Positions 41,834 through 50,832 of a stretch of 64,000 bases of DNA are shown here, piece after piece. Positions within the stretch are counted from its first letter, which is position 1, and every line of letters starts with the position of its first letter. A program made the translations under genes and the position numbers. The notes below the pieces were generated by a model. It ran no database searches. It saw only the letters and a program-made list of their open reading frames with translations, and was not told the origin of the DNA. Source of the DNA: Candidatus Saccharimonadota bacterium (GTDB taxonomy: Bacteria > Patescibacteriota > Saccharimonadia > Saccharimonadales > Saccharimonadaceae); the NCBI GenBank assembly GCA_009783305.1, contig WRHJ01000002.1:1-64000 (forward strand), given 5' to 3'.

Positions 41834-44800
41834 ATGAAAAAGAGGCTTATTTATTTTCTGTGCTCCATATTTGCCGTGCTCGGCCTCCTTTTTGCTACAC
41901 AAGATGTCTTTGCTGACCCCCCCACAACTAACCCAGATACCTCAGTTATCATTCCGGTTGACCCAGGCGATCCTAATGATGACATCACTGACGACCCCGA
42001 AACCGACGAGGAAGTCACCACTGACGCCACCTGCTATGACCAAGTCGGCGGCATTGGCTGGCTCATCTGTCCGGTCACCGGCACTCTAGCCAAAGCCATT
42101 GACTCGGTCTACGGGATTATTGAAAGTCTTCTCAAAGTCAATCCCATCTCTACCGATCAAGACTCTCCCATCTATCTAGTCTGGGAGTACATCCGCAACA
42201 TCACAAACGTTATCTTCATTATCTTCCTCCTGGTAGTCATTTACTCTCAAGTGACTGGTTTTGGCATCACCAACTATGGCATCAAGAAAGTCTTGCCGCG
42301 CATCATTATCGCCGCCATCCTCGTCAATCTCAGCTACATCATCTGCGCCTTAGCCGTCGACGTTAGCAATATCCTCGGTAGCGGACTTGGCGCCGTCTTT
42401 ACCAATATCTACGAAATTGCCACCGCCGGCGAAACTGTCAGTTATTCCGTCGGTGAAATTGCCGGCACCATACTTGGCACTGTCGCCGTTGGCGCTGGCG
42501 CCACTATAGCTGGTCTCGCCATCGTCGGCGGAATAGGCGCCGCCCTCTGGATGCTTGTCCCTGTCATCTTCGCCGGCATCGTCGCCGTCATCACTGCACT
42601 CATCGTCTTGGCTGCCCGCCAAGCTCTTATCATTATCCTCATCATGATTGCCCCTCTTGCCTTCGTTGCCTACCTTCTCCCCAACACCGAAAAATGGTTC
42701 AAAAAATGGAAAGATATCCTCCTGCAAATGCTCATTTTCTACCCCATGTTCGCCGTTCTATTTTCCGCCTCTCAGCTTGCCAGCTGGGTCATCATCAGTA
42801 GTGCCACCAACGTTTTCGGCATTATTCTCGGCGTCGCCGTTCAAGTCCTCCCCCTTTTCTTCACCTTCTCGCTCATGAAGATGAGCAATACCATCCTCGG
42901 CAACATCAGCACCGGCATCCAAAAATTCACCTCTCCTGCTCAAAAGGGAATTGGTACCTGGGCAGACTCGCGCCGTTCCACCTCAAAGGCCAGGCATATT
43001 GCCGCCAATCGCACTCCATCTGCTCGTCTCAGCAATTACTTAGCCTACCGCAAAACCCTCCGCGAAACTGATACTAGTGATGCGGAAAAGATCATAGAAG
43101 GTCGCGCCACCATCCGTGCTCAACGCAAAATTTCCGGTGGCTTCGATGCCAACGACCCAACTAAGGTTCTCCGCGCCAACCGCTACACTCGCCGTGCCAA
43201 GACTGCCAGCACCACCTCTAGCCTTGCCGACACTGCTAAAAGCGATACTTCTAACCTTCTTGGTGCTTACGGCTCTTCCTACGGAGGCGCTCACACTGCA
43301 AATCTCGCCAACTCTCGCCGCCTGCCACTTCGCGCTTTCGATAAGCATCTATCAAACGTCGACCAACGCCTCGCCGACGCCGGCGCCGAAGCCTACCTGC
43401 ATGCCAACCGTACCGCCTTCACTGCCGAAAGCAACGAAGAGGCCGACTGGAGTTACCTATTCAAAACTTACGCTGATGCCGCCAATGGCGGATATGGCAC
43501 TTATAATTACAGGCGCTGGCTCAATGCTTCCGCCGGCGAACTTGGTCCTGCCGGCATCAGTAGCGTACTCGGCCAAATCATCGCCAAAGCCGACGCTGCC
43601 GAGCAACGCCGCCGCAAATACGACCGCATCCTGCTTAACAAATATGGCCACGACAAACGCACTTTCCGCAACATGGTCGTCGGTTATTATGTCGATGATG
43701 ATGGTTTCGCCACCGATAAAGACGGTGAGCATGTCATGTTCTATGATCCGATCTTACGCAAAAATCGCAAGGAGCTCGTTCCTGGCGAGCTACTCCTCAA
43801 GGACCCCTCAAAACTCGTCCGCTACGACGTCATCGACGAAGATGGCAAACCTTACTACGACTGGAAAGATCAAAAAGGCAATTTCCTCATGCGCGTCTAC
43901 CGCGAAGACGTCCCTTACATGAAAGAAGCCTTTAGTAGTGACGATATCCCCATCAACGATCCTATCAACAGTCTCTACGCCATTCTTGCCGGCATTTATC
44001 CCGACGACCCAGCAAACGAAGGCATTGGGCTCGCTAACTTCAGCACTACGCTCGGCCGTGCTCTTCAAGCTGCCAACTACAAGGAAAAGACCGCTGGTAT
44101 GGGCGCTCAAGCTATCGCCAGTATTTCAAGGCGCCAAATCAAGAACCACGCCCAACTCGGCATCGAATTTCTCGACAACATAAAGAAAACCGGTAAAGCC
44201 AGTAACTTTAATACTCAAGATGCTATTCACATCAAACAATTTGCCGCCTACCTTGACCCGGACAACTGGCCGATTCTCTTCCCGGAAGAGGGCATCATGA
44301 GCTATGTCAATGTTAACGGCGAACCTCTCGAGGGCTTGGATGAGGACGGCAATAAAGTCAAAGCCAACATCGCTACCTACGAAGAAAAGATGCGACAAGT
44401 CAAATCAAAATATCTTTTCCCGGTCGTCAAAAAATTCGCCACCTTCCTTGCTCGTGTCACATCTAATACAGTCGACAATCAAAAGCCTGGCGCCGGCGAC
44501 GAGCTGGCTAAATTAAAGGATCTCCTCGATGAACATTGGAGCGGCGCAGAAGCTGTTAGGGAAGGGTTCACCGATGCCTACGCCCAAGATTCCAACTTTA
44601 TAGAAACCTCACGCGCCGTCCGCCAACGCCTCCAAACTCTTCCGGACATAATTCCCACCCATGAATCTGACATTCGTCTCATCATAGACGAGCTCTTCAA
44701 TGCAGGTAACGATATCGATTCCATCGCTTCCACTATCCGCTACCACTTCGGAGATCACCCGCGCCTTGGTGCAGCTCTCGAAGAATTCGATCAATTCATG

Positions 44801-44878
44801 CAAGATAACCCCTACATCGAAGAAGAGCAGCTCCTCGAAGCCGTCCTGGACATCATCCAGCCATACCTCAGCGACTAG
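41834..44878 (+). CDS. VirB6/TrbL-like polytopic membrane protein with large soluble C-terminal region
   Basis: The 1014-residue protein has a signal-like start (MKKRLIYFLCSIFAVLGLLF), a Pro/Asp-rich outer linker, then about six hydrophobic segments between residues 110 and 360 (VIFIIFLLVVIYS, IIIAAILVNLSYIIC, GTILGTVAVGAGA and others), as in VirB6/TrbL channel subunits. The remaining 630 residues are soluble. The last 490 (from about ASAGELGPAGISSV) are closely paralogous to the protein at 45658-47160. ATG 41834 follows TATAAT by 10 nt. Confidence 0.8.
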   Translation: MKKRLIYFLCSIFAVLGLLFATQDVFADPPTTNPDTSVIIPVDPGDPNDDITDDPETDEEVTTDATCYDQVGGIGWLICPVTGTLAKAIDSVYGIIESLLKVNPISTDQDSPIYLVWEYIRNITNVIFIIFLLVVIYSQVTGFGITNYGIKKVLPRIIIAAILVNLSYIICALAVDVSNILGSGLGAVFTNIYEIATAGETVSYSVGEIAGTILGTVAVGAGATIAGLAIVGGIGAALWMLVPVIFAGIVAVITALIVLAARQALIIILIMIAPLAFVAYLLPNTEKWFKKWKDILLQMLIFYPMFAVLFSASQLASWVIISSATNVFGIILGVAVQVLPLFFTFSLMKMSNTILGNISTGIQKFTSPAQKGIGTWADSRRSTSKARHIAANRTPSARLSNYLAYRKTLRETDTSDAEKIIEGRATIRAQRKISGGFDANDPTKVLRANRYTRRAKTASTTSSLADTAKSDTSNLLGAYGSSYGGAHTANLANSRRLPLRAFDKHLSNVDQRLADAGAEAYLHANRTAFTAESNEEADWSYLFKTYADAANGGYGTYNYRRWLNASAGELGPAGISSVLGQIIAKADAAEQRRRKYDRILLNKYGHDKRTFRNMVVGYYVDDDGFATDKDGEHVMFYDPILRKNRKELVPGELLLKDPSKLVRYDVIDEDGKPYYDWKDQKGNFLMRVYREDVPYMKEAFSSDDIPINDPINSLYAILAGIYPDDPANEGIGLANFSTTLGRALQAANYKEKTAGMGAQAIASISRRQIKNHAQLGIEFLDNIKKTGKASNFNTQDAIHIKQFAAYLDPDNWPILFPEEGIMSYVNVNGEPLEGLDEDGNKVKANIATYEEKMRQVKSKYLFPVVKKFATFLARVTSNTVDNQKPGAGDELAKLKDLLDEHWSGAEAVREGFTDAYAQDSNFIETSRAVRQRLQTLPDIIPTHESDIRLIIDELFNAGNDIDSIASTIRYHFGDHPRLGAALEEFDQFMQDNPYIEEEQLLEAVLDIIQPYLSD

Positions 44879-44964
44879 CAAGCTCCAGTATTGTTTTTCG
44901 TGCCAAAACGTGATATAATATACATATCCTCATAGGCATCTTACCATGAAAGAAGGTGAAAGCA

Positions 44965-45486
44965 TTGTTGATCACGCCCACGATCACATTAGTCCTCATC
45001 GCCCTGGTCTCCATAGCAATCGTCTATATCGCAGCAGACCAAGTAACTAAATACTGCAAAAATCGGGAACGTCCCATCATGGCCGATTCAACCACAGATT
45101 TCGTCGTCCCCCTCTGCTGTTTAGCCCACATCGTCGCCTGCGCTTTCTTGGCATTTTGGACTTCCTACGGGCTGGTTTTCATCATTATCGTAATGGTCGT
45201 CTCAGTACTAGCCATTGCTATAGTAGCCCAACTCAAACAGCAGGACAAAGCAAAGGCTGCAAGTAAAGCTCGGACAGAACAAGAGAGGCACCAAAAACAA
45301 TGGGATCTAGACCATTGCAAGCACCTCAACGTCAAAAACTGTGTCTGTTTATCCTGCGGGAGCAGAGTACATCGTCCTAGAATATACCTCGGCAAAAGTG
45401 GATCATATCGCGAATGGAAGTGCCAAACCTGCGGGACAACCGGACGAGACAAAGAAGATGACGACAATTTCCTCCCCCTCAGATAG
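44965..45486 (+). CDS. Membrane protein with C-terminal zinc-ribbon-like region
   Basis: The protein has two or three hydrophobic segments (about 1-20, 45-65 and 70-90), then a charged linker and a C-terminal part with CVCLSCGSRVHR and KCQTCGTTGR, two C-x2-C knuckles that should bind zinc. TTG 44965 is chosen because AGAAGG lies 8 nt before it; a GTG three codons upstream overlaps that site. The start remains uncertain. It is placed between the VirB6-like gene and its soluble paralogue. No family recognised. Confidence 0.6.
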   Translation: MLITPTITLVLIALVSIAIVYIAADQVTKYCKNRERPIMADSTTDFVVPLCCLAHIVACAFLAFWTSYGLVFIIIVMVVSVLAIAIVAQLKQQDKAKAASKARTEQERHQKQWDLDHCKHLNVKNCVCLSCGSRVHRPRIYLGKSGSYREWKCQTCGTTGRDKEDDDNFLPLR

Positions 45487-45502
45487 CTACGCGTCTATCT
45501 CA

Positions 45503-45530
45503 AGCCCTCCATACAGGAGGGTTTTTCTTT
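45503..45530 (+). terminator. Intrinsic terminator
   Basis: AGCCCTCC-ATAC-AGGAGGGTTTTTCTTTT ends the 44965-45486 transcript. Confidence 0.85.
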
Positions 45531-45552
45531 TTACGAGTCTTCATCAAAATGA

Positions 45553-45617
45553 TTGACCTTTTACGCTAAATATGATAGAATAATAAAAGGAGGTCCTCTT
45601 GCAATCGCAAGGGGACC
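45553..45617 (+). promoter_or_regulatory. Promoter and leader hairpin of the VirB6 C-terminal paralogue gene
   Basis: TTGACC (45553-45558), 17 nt and TAGAAT (45576-45581) form a promoter. The leader then has a stable hairpin GGTCCTCTTGC-AATC-GCAAGGGGACC (45592-45617) near the expected RNA 5' end, which may protect or regulate the message. The gene starts 40 nt later with AAAAGGAG. Confidence 0.7.
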
Positions 45618-45657
45618 ATCTTGCTATTTAAAATTCTTGTGAAAAGGAGCACCAACC

Positions 45658-47160
45658 ATGAAACAGTTTAGTGACGCCGCAAACTCTAAAAAATTACTCG
45701 ATCAAATCATCGAGGAGCTCAGAGAAGAAACTGCCTGGTCACGCCTCTATCAAACTTGTATTGACGCCGCCAGCGCTGGACCAAATTCCCAAGCGTATCA
45801 AAACTTCTTCGGCCCTATCGTCGACGAATTCGGAACAGCCAGCATCAGCAGCGTCATTGGCAAGATCATTGCCAGACTTGATGTCGCCGAGCAACATCAA
45901 AGACAATGTGCCCGGATCCTGCTTGACCGCTACGGCCACGACAAACGCGCTTTCCGCAACATGATCGTCGGCTACTGCGTCGACGATGATGGCTTTGCCA
46001 CTGATGAGTCCGGCGAATGTATCACATTCTACGATCCGGTCCTGCAACGGCATCGCAGAGAACTCGTTCCTGGCGAACTACTTCTTAAGGACCCCTCAAA
46101 ACTCGTCCGCTACGATGTCATCGATGAAGACGGCAACCCCTACTATGACTGGAGGGATCCAAAAGGGAACTTCCTCATGCGCGTCTGCAAAAATTATGCT
46201 GCCCTCATCAAGGAAGCGCTCAGTACCGATGATATCGCCCTCAATGATCCGATCAACAATCTCTACGCCATCTTAGCGGGCATGTACCCTGAAGCACACG
46301 ATGGCATTGGTCTCGCCAATTTTAGCTACACCATCGCCCATGCCCTACAAACTGCCAACTATCGAGAAAAAATTGCCGGTATGGGCACCCAAGCTATCGC
46401 TTCTATCTCCAAGCGTCAAATCAAGAACCACGCCCAACTCAGCATCGAACTTCTCGACAACATAAAGAAGACCGGCAAAGTCGGCAACTTCAATACTCAA
46501 GACGCCTTCCACATCTACCAACTCAATACCTTACTCGACCCAAAGAACTGGCCCATCCTTTTCCCGGAAGAGGGCATCATGAGCTATGTCAACTTCAACG
46601 GCGAACCTCTGGCTGGCTTGGACGAGGACGGCAATAAAATCAAAGCCGACGTTGCTACCTACGAAGAAAAAATGCGGCAAGTCAAAACAAAATACCTCTT
46701 CCCTGTAGTCAAAAAAATCGCCGTATTCTTAGCCAACTACACCGAGACGGTTGCCGACAACCAAAAACCCGGCACAGCCGACCAGTTAGCTCGGACTAAA
46801 CAGTTGCTCGACGACCACTGGAGTGGCGCCGCAGCCATCAGGGAAGGGCGCATCGACGCTTATGCTCAAAACTCCAGCTTCCTCGAAACTTCCCGTGCCG
46901 TCCGCCAACGCCTCGAGATGTTGCCCAACGTCATTACCACTTGCGAACATGATATCCGTCTCATCGTAGACGAACTTTTCGGCGTCAGCAATGACATCGA
47001 CGATATCGTCACAACCCTGAGGTACCACTTCGGCAGCCACCTTCAACTCGGTAAAGCTATTGAGGAATTAGACGACTTCATCCGTGACAACCCATATGTC
47101 GAAGAGGATGCACTCCTCGAAACGGTCCTTGAATTACTCCGAATCTACCTCGATGACTAA
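45658..47160 (+). CDS. Soluble stand-alone paralogue of the VirB6-like C-terminal region
   Basis: This 500-residue protein has no hydrophobic segment or signal. From about residue 50 to its end it aligns without large gaps to the last 490 residues of the 41834-44878 protein (shared blocks ELVPGELLLKDPSKLVRYDV, NHAQL, FPEEGIMSYVN, RAVRQRL), roughly three residues in four identical by eye. It has a separate promoter, leader hairpin and terminator, so it is expressed independently. It may compete with or regulate the membrane-bound version; function unknown. Confidence 0.8.
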   Translation: MKQFSDAANSKKLLDQIIEELREETAWSRLYQTCIDAASAGPNSQAYQNFFGPIVDEFGTASISSVIGKIIARLDVAEQHQRQCARILLDRYGHDKRAFRNMIVGYCVDDDGFATDESGECITFYDPVLQRHRRELVPGELLLKDPSKLVRYDVIDEDGNPYYDWRDPKGNFLMRVCKNYAALIKEALSTDDIALNDPINNLYAILAGMYPEAHDGIGLANFSYTIAHALQTANYREKIAGMGTQAIASISKRQIKNHAQLSIELLDNIKKTGKVGNFNTQDAFHIYQLNTLLDPKNWPILFPEEGIMSYVNFNGEPLAGLDEDGNKIKADVATYEEKMRQVKTKYLFPVVKKIAVFLANYTETVADNQKPGTADQLARTKQLLDDHWSGAAAIREGRIDAYAQNSSFLETSRAVRQRLEMLPNVITTCEHDIRLIVDELFGVSNDIDDIVTTLRYHFGSHLQLGKAIEELDDFIRDNPYVEEDALLETVLELLRIYLDD

Positions 47161-47180
47161 CTCACGAGAGTCAACCACAA

Positions 47181-47204
47181 AACCCGCCACCCGGCGGGTT
47201 TTTC
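47181..47204 (+). terminator. Intrinsic terminator
   Basis: AACCCGCC-ACC-CGGCGGGTTTTTCC follows the soluble paralogue gene. Confidence 0.85.
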
Positions 47205-47237
47205 CTTTGCAAAACAATAATGCTATAATTAATACAT

Positions 47238-48140
47238 ATGGCTCAGTACAAGGTCCCCCAAGACGTTGAGGCCGACGATAAACTTCTCGGTCCATTTACT
47301 TTTCGTCAATTTATTTACCTCATTATTGCCACCGGCATGATTGCCCTCGCTTGGGCGCTTTTCCAAGTTTTCCCGCTCCTAGTCATCATCCCTGTACCCA
47401 TCATCCTTTTTTTCGGAGCTCTCGCCTTGCCGCTCAAAAAAGACCAGCCCATGGAAACTTATCTAGCCGCTCTTGTTTCTTTTTATCTCAAGCCCCGCAA
47501 ACGTTTCTGGGAACCCGGCCAATCCGAATCCACCATTCGCATTACCGCACCCAAGAAAGTTGAGGCCAGCCGCGTCAAAGACATCAGCCAAGCCGAAGCT
47601 AGCCATCGTCTTTCCTTCCTCGCCGAAATCGTCGACACCGAAGGTCACGCTATCAAGGGCCCCGCTTCTAGCCCTATCCGGGAAGAAGTTTTCGCCGAAG
47701 CCAACAACACCGCCGACATGTTTGAGCTTTCCAATTTCGACACCCACAGCCTCAATCAAATCATCAAAAATGACACTGCTGAGCGACACCAGGCTGCCGT
47801 GCAACAAATGAAGGCTGCCATCGAAAACGCTTCATCCCTCCACAATTCGGACGCCACTATCCAAAAATTCAGTGAACCCGTACCTCCACCCGTTTCCGCG
47901 CCTAACACCAACAGCGCCATCGTCCAACCGCTGGCTCCAGCGCCACCACCCGAAAGCGTCATTGTCCAACCCGAACCACAACCCAAATCCCAACCAGCTC
48001 CAGCTCCGACACCAGCCCAGCCTCATCCTGCTCTTGTCAATCTCGCCAACGACAAAGACCTCTCCATCCAAACTATCGCCCAAGAAGCCAACCGTCTCCA
48101 ACAAAAGCACGACGACGAAGTCGTCATCTCGCTCCGTTAA
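47238..48140 (+). CDS. PrgI/VirB3-like membrane protein with Pro-rich tail
   Basis: The 300-residue protein starts AQYKVPQDVEADDKLLGPF, the PrgI-family beginning, followed by two adjacent transmembrane segments (about 23-45 and 48-64) and the EPMETYLAALVSFYLKPRKR-like end of the domain. The remaining 200 residues are soluble with a Pro-rich stretch near 220-265. PrgI proteins act with VirB4 in Gram-positive-type secretion systems. TATAAT lies 8-10 nt before ATG 47238. Confidence 0.85.
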   Translation: MAQYKVPQDVEADDKLLGPFTFRQFIYLIIATGMIALAWALFQVFPLLVIIPVPIILFFGALALPLKKDQPMETYLAALVSFYLKPRKRFWEPGQSESTIRITAPKKVEASRVKDISQAEASHRLSFLAEIVDTEGHAIKGPASSPIREEVFAEANNTADMFELSNFDTHSLNQIIKNDTAERHQAAVQQMKAAIENASSLHNSDATIQKFSEPVPPPVSAPNTNSAIVQPLAPAPPPESVIVQPEPQPKSQPAPAPTPAQPHPALVNLANDKDLSIQTIAQEANRLQQKHDDEVVISLR

Positions 48141-48187
48141 TCCTCGCCTATCATTTTTCATCCCACTTGTGCTAAAATAATAATATT

Positions 48188-48991
48188 ATGAACCCGCAGC
48201 AACCTGTTCAGACAGCGCCCGGCGCACCAGCGCCTGCTACAGCTCCCATCGCCTCCGCCCCCGCCGCCGAACCCACCTCCGCAAACGTAGAAGCTCCTAG
48301 TAGTACGCAAGCCACCTTGCTCATTTCCGAAATCCGCGACTCCATGGTCATCATGAAAGACGGCTCTTTTCGCGCCGTCGTTGCTTGCAAATCCATCAAC
48401 TTCGACCTCATGTCCGAAACCGAACGCGAAGGCGTTGAGTACTCTTACCAAAACTTCCTTAACTCGCTCAACTTTACTACGCAGATCCTGATCCGTTCTC
48501 AACGTGTTGACATCGGTCCTTACATCGAACGGCTTACCGAAATCCGCCGCAACAACGACAATATGTTGCTCGGCGTTCTCATGGACGACTATATCAACTT
48601 TATCGACGTCCTTTCCCAAGAAGCCAACATTATGGATAAGTCATTTTTCGTTATCGTTCCATACTATTCTTCCCCTGATGCTGAAAAAATCGTCCAACAA
48701 ACTAAAAATCTCTTTAAATCCTTCAGTAAAAATAAAGGCCCCATCATCACTAAGATTGATCGCGCTACTTATGACAAAGCTAACTCCGAAATGAATACGC
48801 GCATCGAAGCTGTCATCGCCGGACTATTCCAGATTGGTATCCAGTCCGTCCGCCTCAACACCAAAGAACTCGGGCAGCTCTACTATAACTTCAACAACCC
48901 AGACACCGCCGTACGCGAGCCGCTCGGTGATTTCCGCCAAGTCACCGGACTCTATATCAAAAAAGGTGAAAAGGAGGCCACCAATGGCTAA
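48188..48991 (+). CDS. VirB4-like N-terminal protein (TraC-type domain, separate gene)
   Basis: The 267-residue protein has an Ala/Pro-rich N-terminus (1-42) and a domain with SMVIMKDGSFRAVVACKSIN and FNSLNFTTQILIRSQ-like strands, typical of the N-terminal part of VirB4/TraC ATPases. It ends ADVREPLGD...GEKEATNG and its stop overlaps the start of the ATPase gene by 8 nt. In most systems this domain is fused to the ATPase. A TAAAAT box lies 9 nt before the ATG. Confidence 0.8.
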   Translation: MNPQQPVQTAPGAPAPATAPIASAPAAEPTSANVEAPSSTQATLLISEIRDSMVIMKDGSFRAVVACKSINFDLMSETEREGVEYSYQNFLNSLNFTTQILIRSQRVDIGPYIERLTEIRRNNDNMLLGVLMDDYINFIDVLSQEANIMDKSFFVIVPYYSSPDAEKIVQQTKNLFKSFSKNKGPIITKIDRATYDKANSEMNTRIEAVIAGLFQIGIQSVRLNTKELGQLYYNFNNPDTAVREPLGDFRQVTGLYIKKGEKEATNG

Positions 48992-50795
48992 ACTTACCGC
49001 CGCCGAAATCGCCACCCAGGCCCAACTCCAAGAAGATGAGCAAATCCAAAAAGCCTTCGAGACCGGCATCACCACGCTCCGCGACCTCATCAGCCCATCC
49101 AGCATCGAAATTCACAGTTCCTATTTCCGCCTCGGTACCAAGTATGGCCGCACCTTGTATGTCTACGGCTATCCTCGCTCTCTCTATACTGGATGGCTCA
49201 GTTCCATCATTAACATTGACGAAGTCATCGACATCTCCATGTACGTTTATCCAGTCGACACCGGAGTCGTCATGAAAAACCTCAGCAAAAAAGTCACCCA
49301 GCTCGAAGCCAATATGTCTATCAACTCCGAAAAGGGCAAGATTCGCGATCCCGAACTCGAAGCCGCCATCAACGACGCCGAAGAGCTGCGCGATCAACTT
49401 CAGCTCGGCGCCGAAAAGTTTTTCCGTTTCGGCCTATACATCACCATCTACGCCGATTCGCTCGACGAACTTCAGTTTGTCCAACACAAAATCGAAAATA
49501 TTTTCGGCCAACAAATGATCTTCAGCAAAGTCGCCAGCAGTCAGCAAGAGCAGGGCATGAATTCTACCATGCCGCAATGTACCGACCAGCTTCAAATTCG
49601 CCGCAATATGAATACCGGTGCCATCTCCACCAGCTTCCCCTTTACGTCTGCCGATCTTACCCAAGAAAAAGGTATTCTTTACGGCATCAATATGCACAAT
49701 AACGGTCTCGTTATCTTCGACCGCTTCAGTCTTGAAAACGCCAACATGGTCGTCTTCGCCAAATCCGGCGCCGGCAAATCTTTCACTGTCAAACTCGAAG
49801 CTCTCCGCTCCATGATGGTCGGTTCCGAAATTATCATCATTGACCCTGAAAACGAATACCAAAAACTCGCCGACGCCGTTGGCGGCAGCTATATTCGTCT
49901 CTCACTCAACTCCGACGTCCGCATTAATCCCTTCGATCTACCCAGAGTCATCGATACCGAAGACGCCAACGACGCTCTCCGCGCCAACCTTGTCACTCTT
50001 CACGGTCTCTTCCGTCTCATGCTCGGCGGTACCCAACTCGGTCCCGGCGGCGTTCCTATTGCTGGACTCGGCCCCAATGAAGAAGCCGATCTCGATCAGG
50101 CTCTCATCGACACTTACGCTCGCGCCGGCATCACCTCCGACCCCCTCACTCACAATTCCACGCCACCCACCATCATCAATCTATATGACACACTGCTCCA
50201 CATGGGCGGCTCCGGACCCCAGCTCGCCCAGCGTCTCCGCAAGTACACCTCCGGCACTTTTGCCGGCATCTTCTCTCAGCAAAGCAATATCGATATCAAT
50301 AATCAGATGGTCGTCTTCAACATCCGCGACCTCGAAGATGAACTCCGCCCCGTTGCTATGTATATCGTTCTATCTCACGTTTGGAACACCGTCCGCGCCC
50401 AACAGAAAAAACGCCTGCTCATCGTTGACGAGGCCTGGCAGCTCATGAAATATGAGGACTCTGCCAACTTCCTCTTCTCCCTCGCCAAACGCGCTCGCAA
50501 ATACTATCTTGGCCTCACCACTATTACCCAAGATGTCGAAGATTTCATGGGCAGCAAAATGGGCCGTGCCATCGTCGCCAACTCCAGCATCCAACTCCTC
50601 CTCAAACAATCTGCCTCCGCCGTCGACGTCTTATCTGATGTTTTCAAGCTCACCGACGAAGAGCGCAAGCGTCTCGCCAATTTCCCAGTCGGCCAAGGCC
50701 TCTTCTTCGCCGGCCAAAATCACGTCCATATTCAAATCATTGCCAGCGAAACTGAAGAATCTCTCGTCACCACCAATCCTCAAGACAAAAGATAG
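48984..50795 (+). CDS. VirB4-family secretion ATPase (separate C-terminal gene)
   Basis: The 603-residue protein has Walker A VVFAKSGAGKSFTVK (about 257-270), IIIIDPENEYQKLA, Walker B RLLIVDEAWQLM (about 476-487), then the GLTTITQDVEDF sensor segment and ASAVDVLSDVFKLTDEE, all as in VirB4. It should energise assembly of the secretion apparatus at the membrane. The ATG at 48984 has AAGGAGG and lies inside the end of the upstream gene in another frame, so the split is a true two-gene arrangement. The long N-terminal extension of the open frame is a shadow. Confidence 0.93.
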   Translation: MAKLTAAEIATQAQLQEDEQIQKAFETGITTLRDLISPSSIEIHSSYFRLGTKYGRTLYVYGYPRSLYTGWLSSIINIDEVIDISMYVYPVDTGVVMKNLSKKVTQLEANMSINSEKGKIRDPELEAAINDAEELRDQLQLGAEKFFRFGLYITIYADSLDELQFVQHKIENIFGQQMIFSKVASSQQEQGMNSTMPQCTDQLQIRRNMNTGAISTSFPFTSADLTQEKGILYGINMHNNGLVIFDRFSLENANMVVFAKSGAGKSFTVKLEALRSMMVGSEIIIIDPENEYQKLADAVGGSYIRLSLNSDVRINPFDLPRVIDTEDANDALRANLVTLHGLFRLMLGGTQLGPGGVPIAGLGPNEEADLDQALIDTYARAGITSDPLTHNSTPPTIINLYDTLLHMGGSGPQLAQRLRKYTSGTFAGIFSQQSNIDINNQMVVFNIRDLEDELRPVAMYIVLSHVWNTVRAQQKKRLLIVDEAWQLMKYEDSANFLFSLAKRARKYYLGLTTITQDVEDFMGSKMGRAIVANSSIQLLLKQSASAVDVLSDVFKLTDEERKRLANFPVGQGLFFAGQNHVHIQIIASETEESLVTTNPQDKR

Positions 50796-50832
50796 ACTTT
50801 TCCACCAGCAAATTATATAATATATACATATT

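Noticed and set aside
48834..48983. Upstream extension of the VirB4 ATPase frame, suggesting a frameshift between the two VirB4 genes.
   Set aside because: The downstream gene has its own AAGGAGG and ATG at 48984, and the extension is a low-complexity shadow of the upstream gene.
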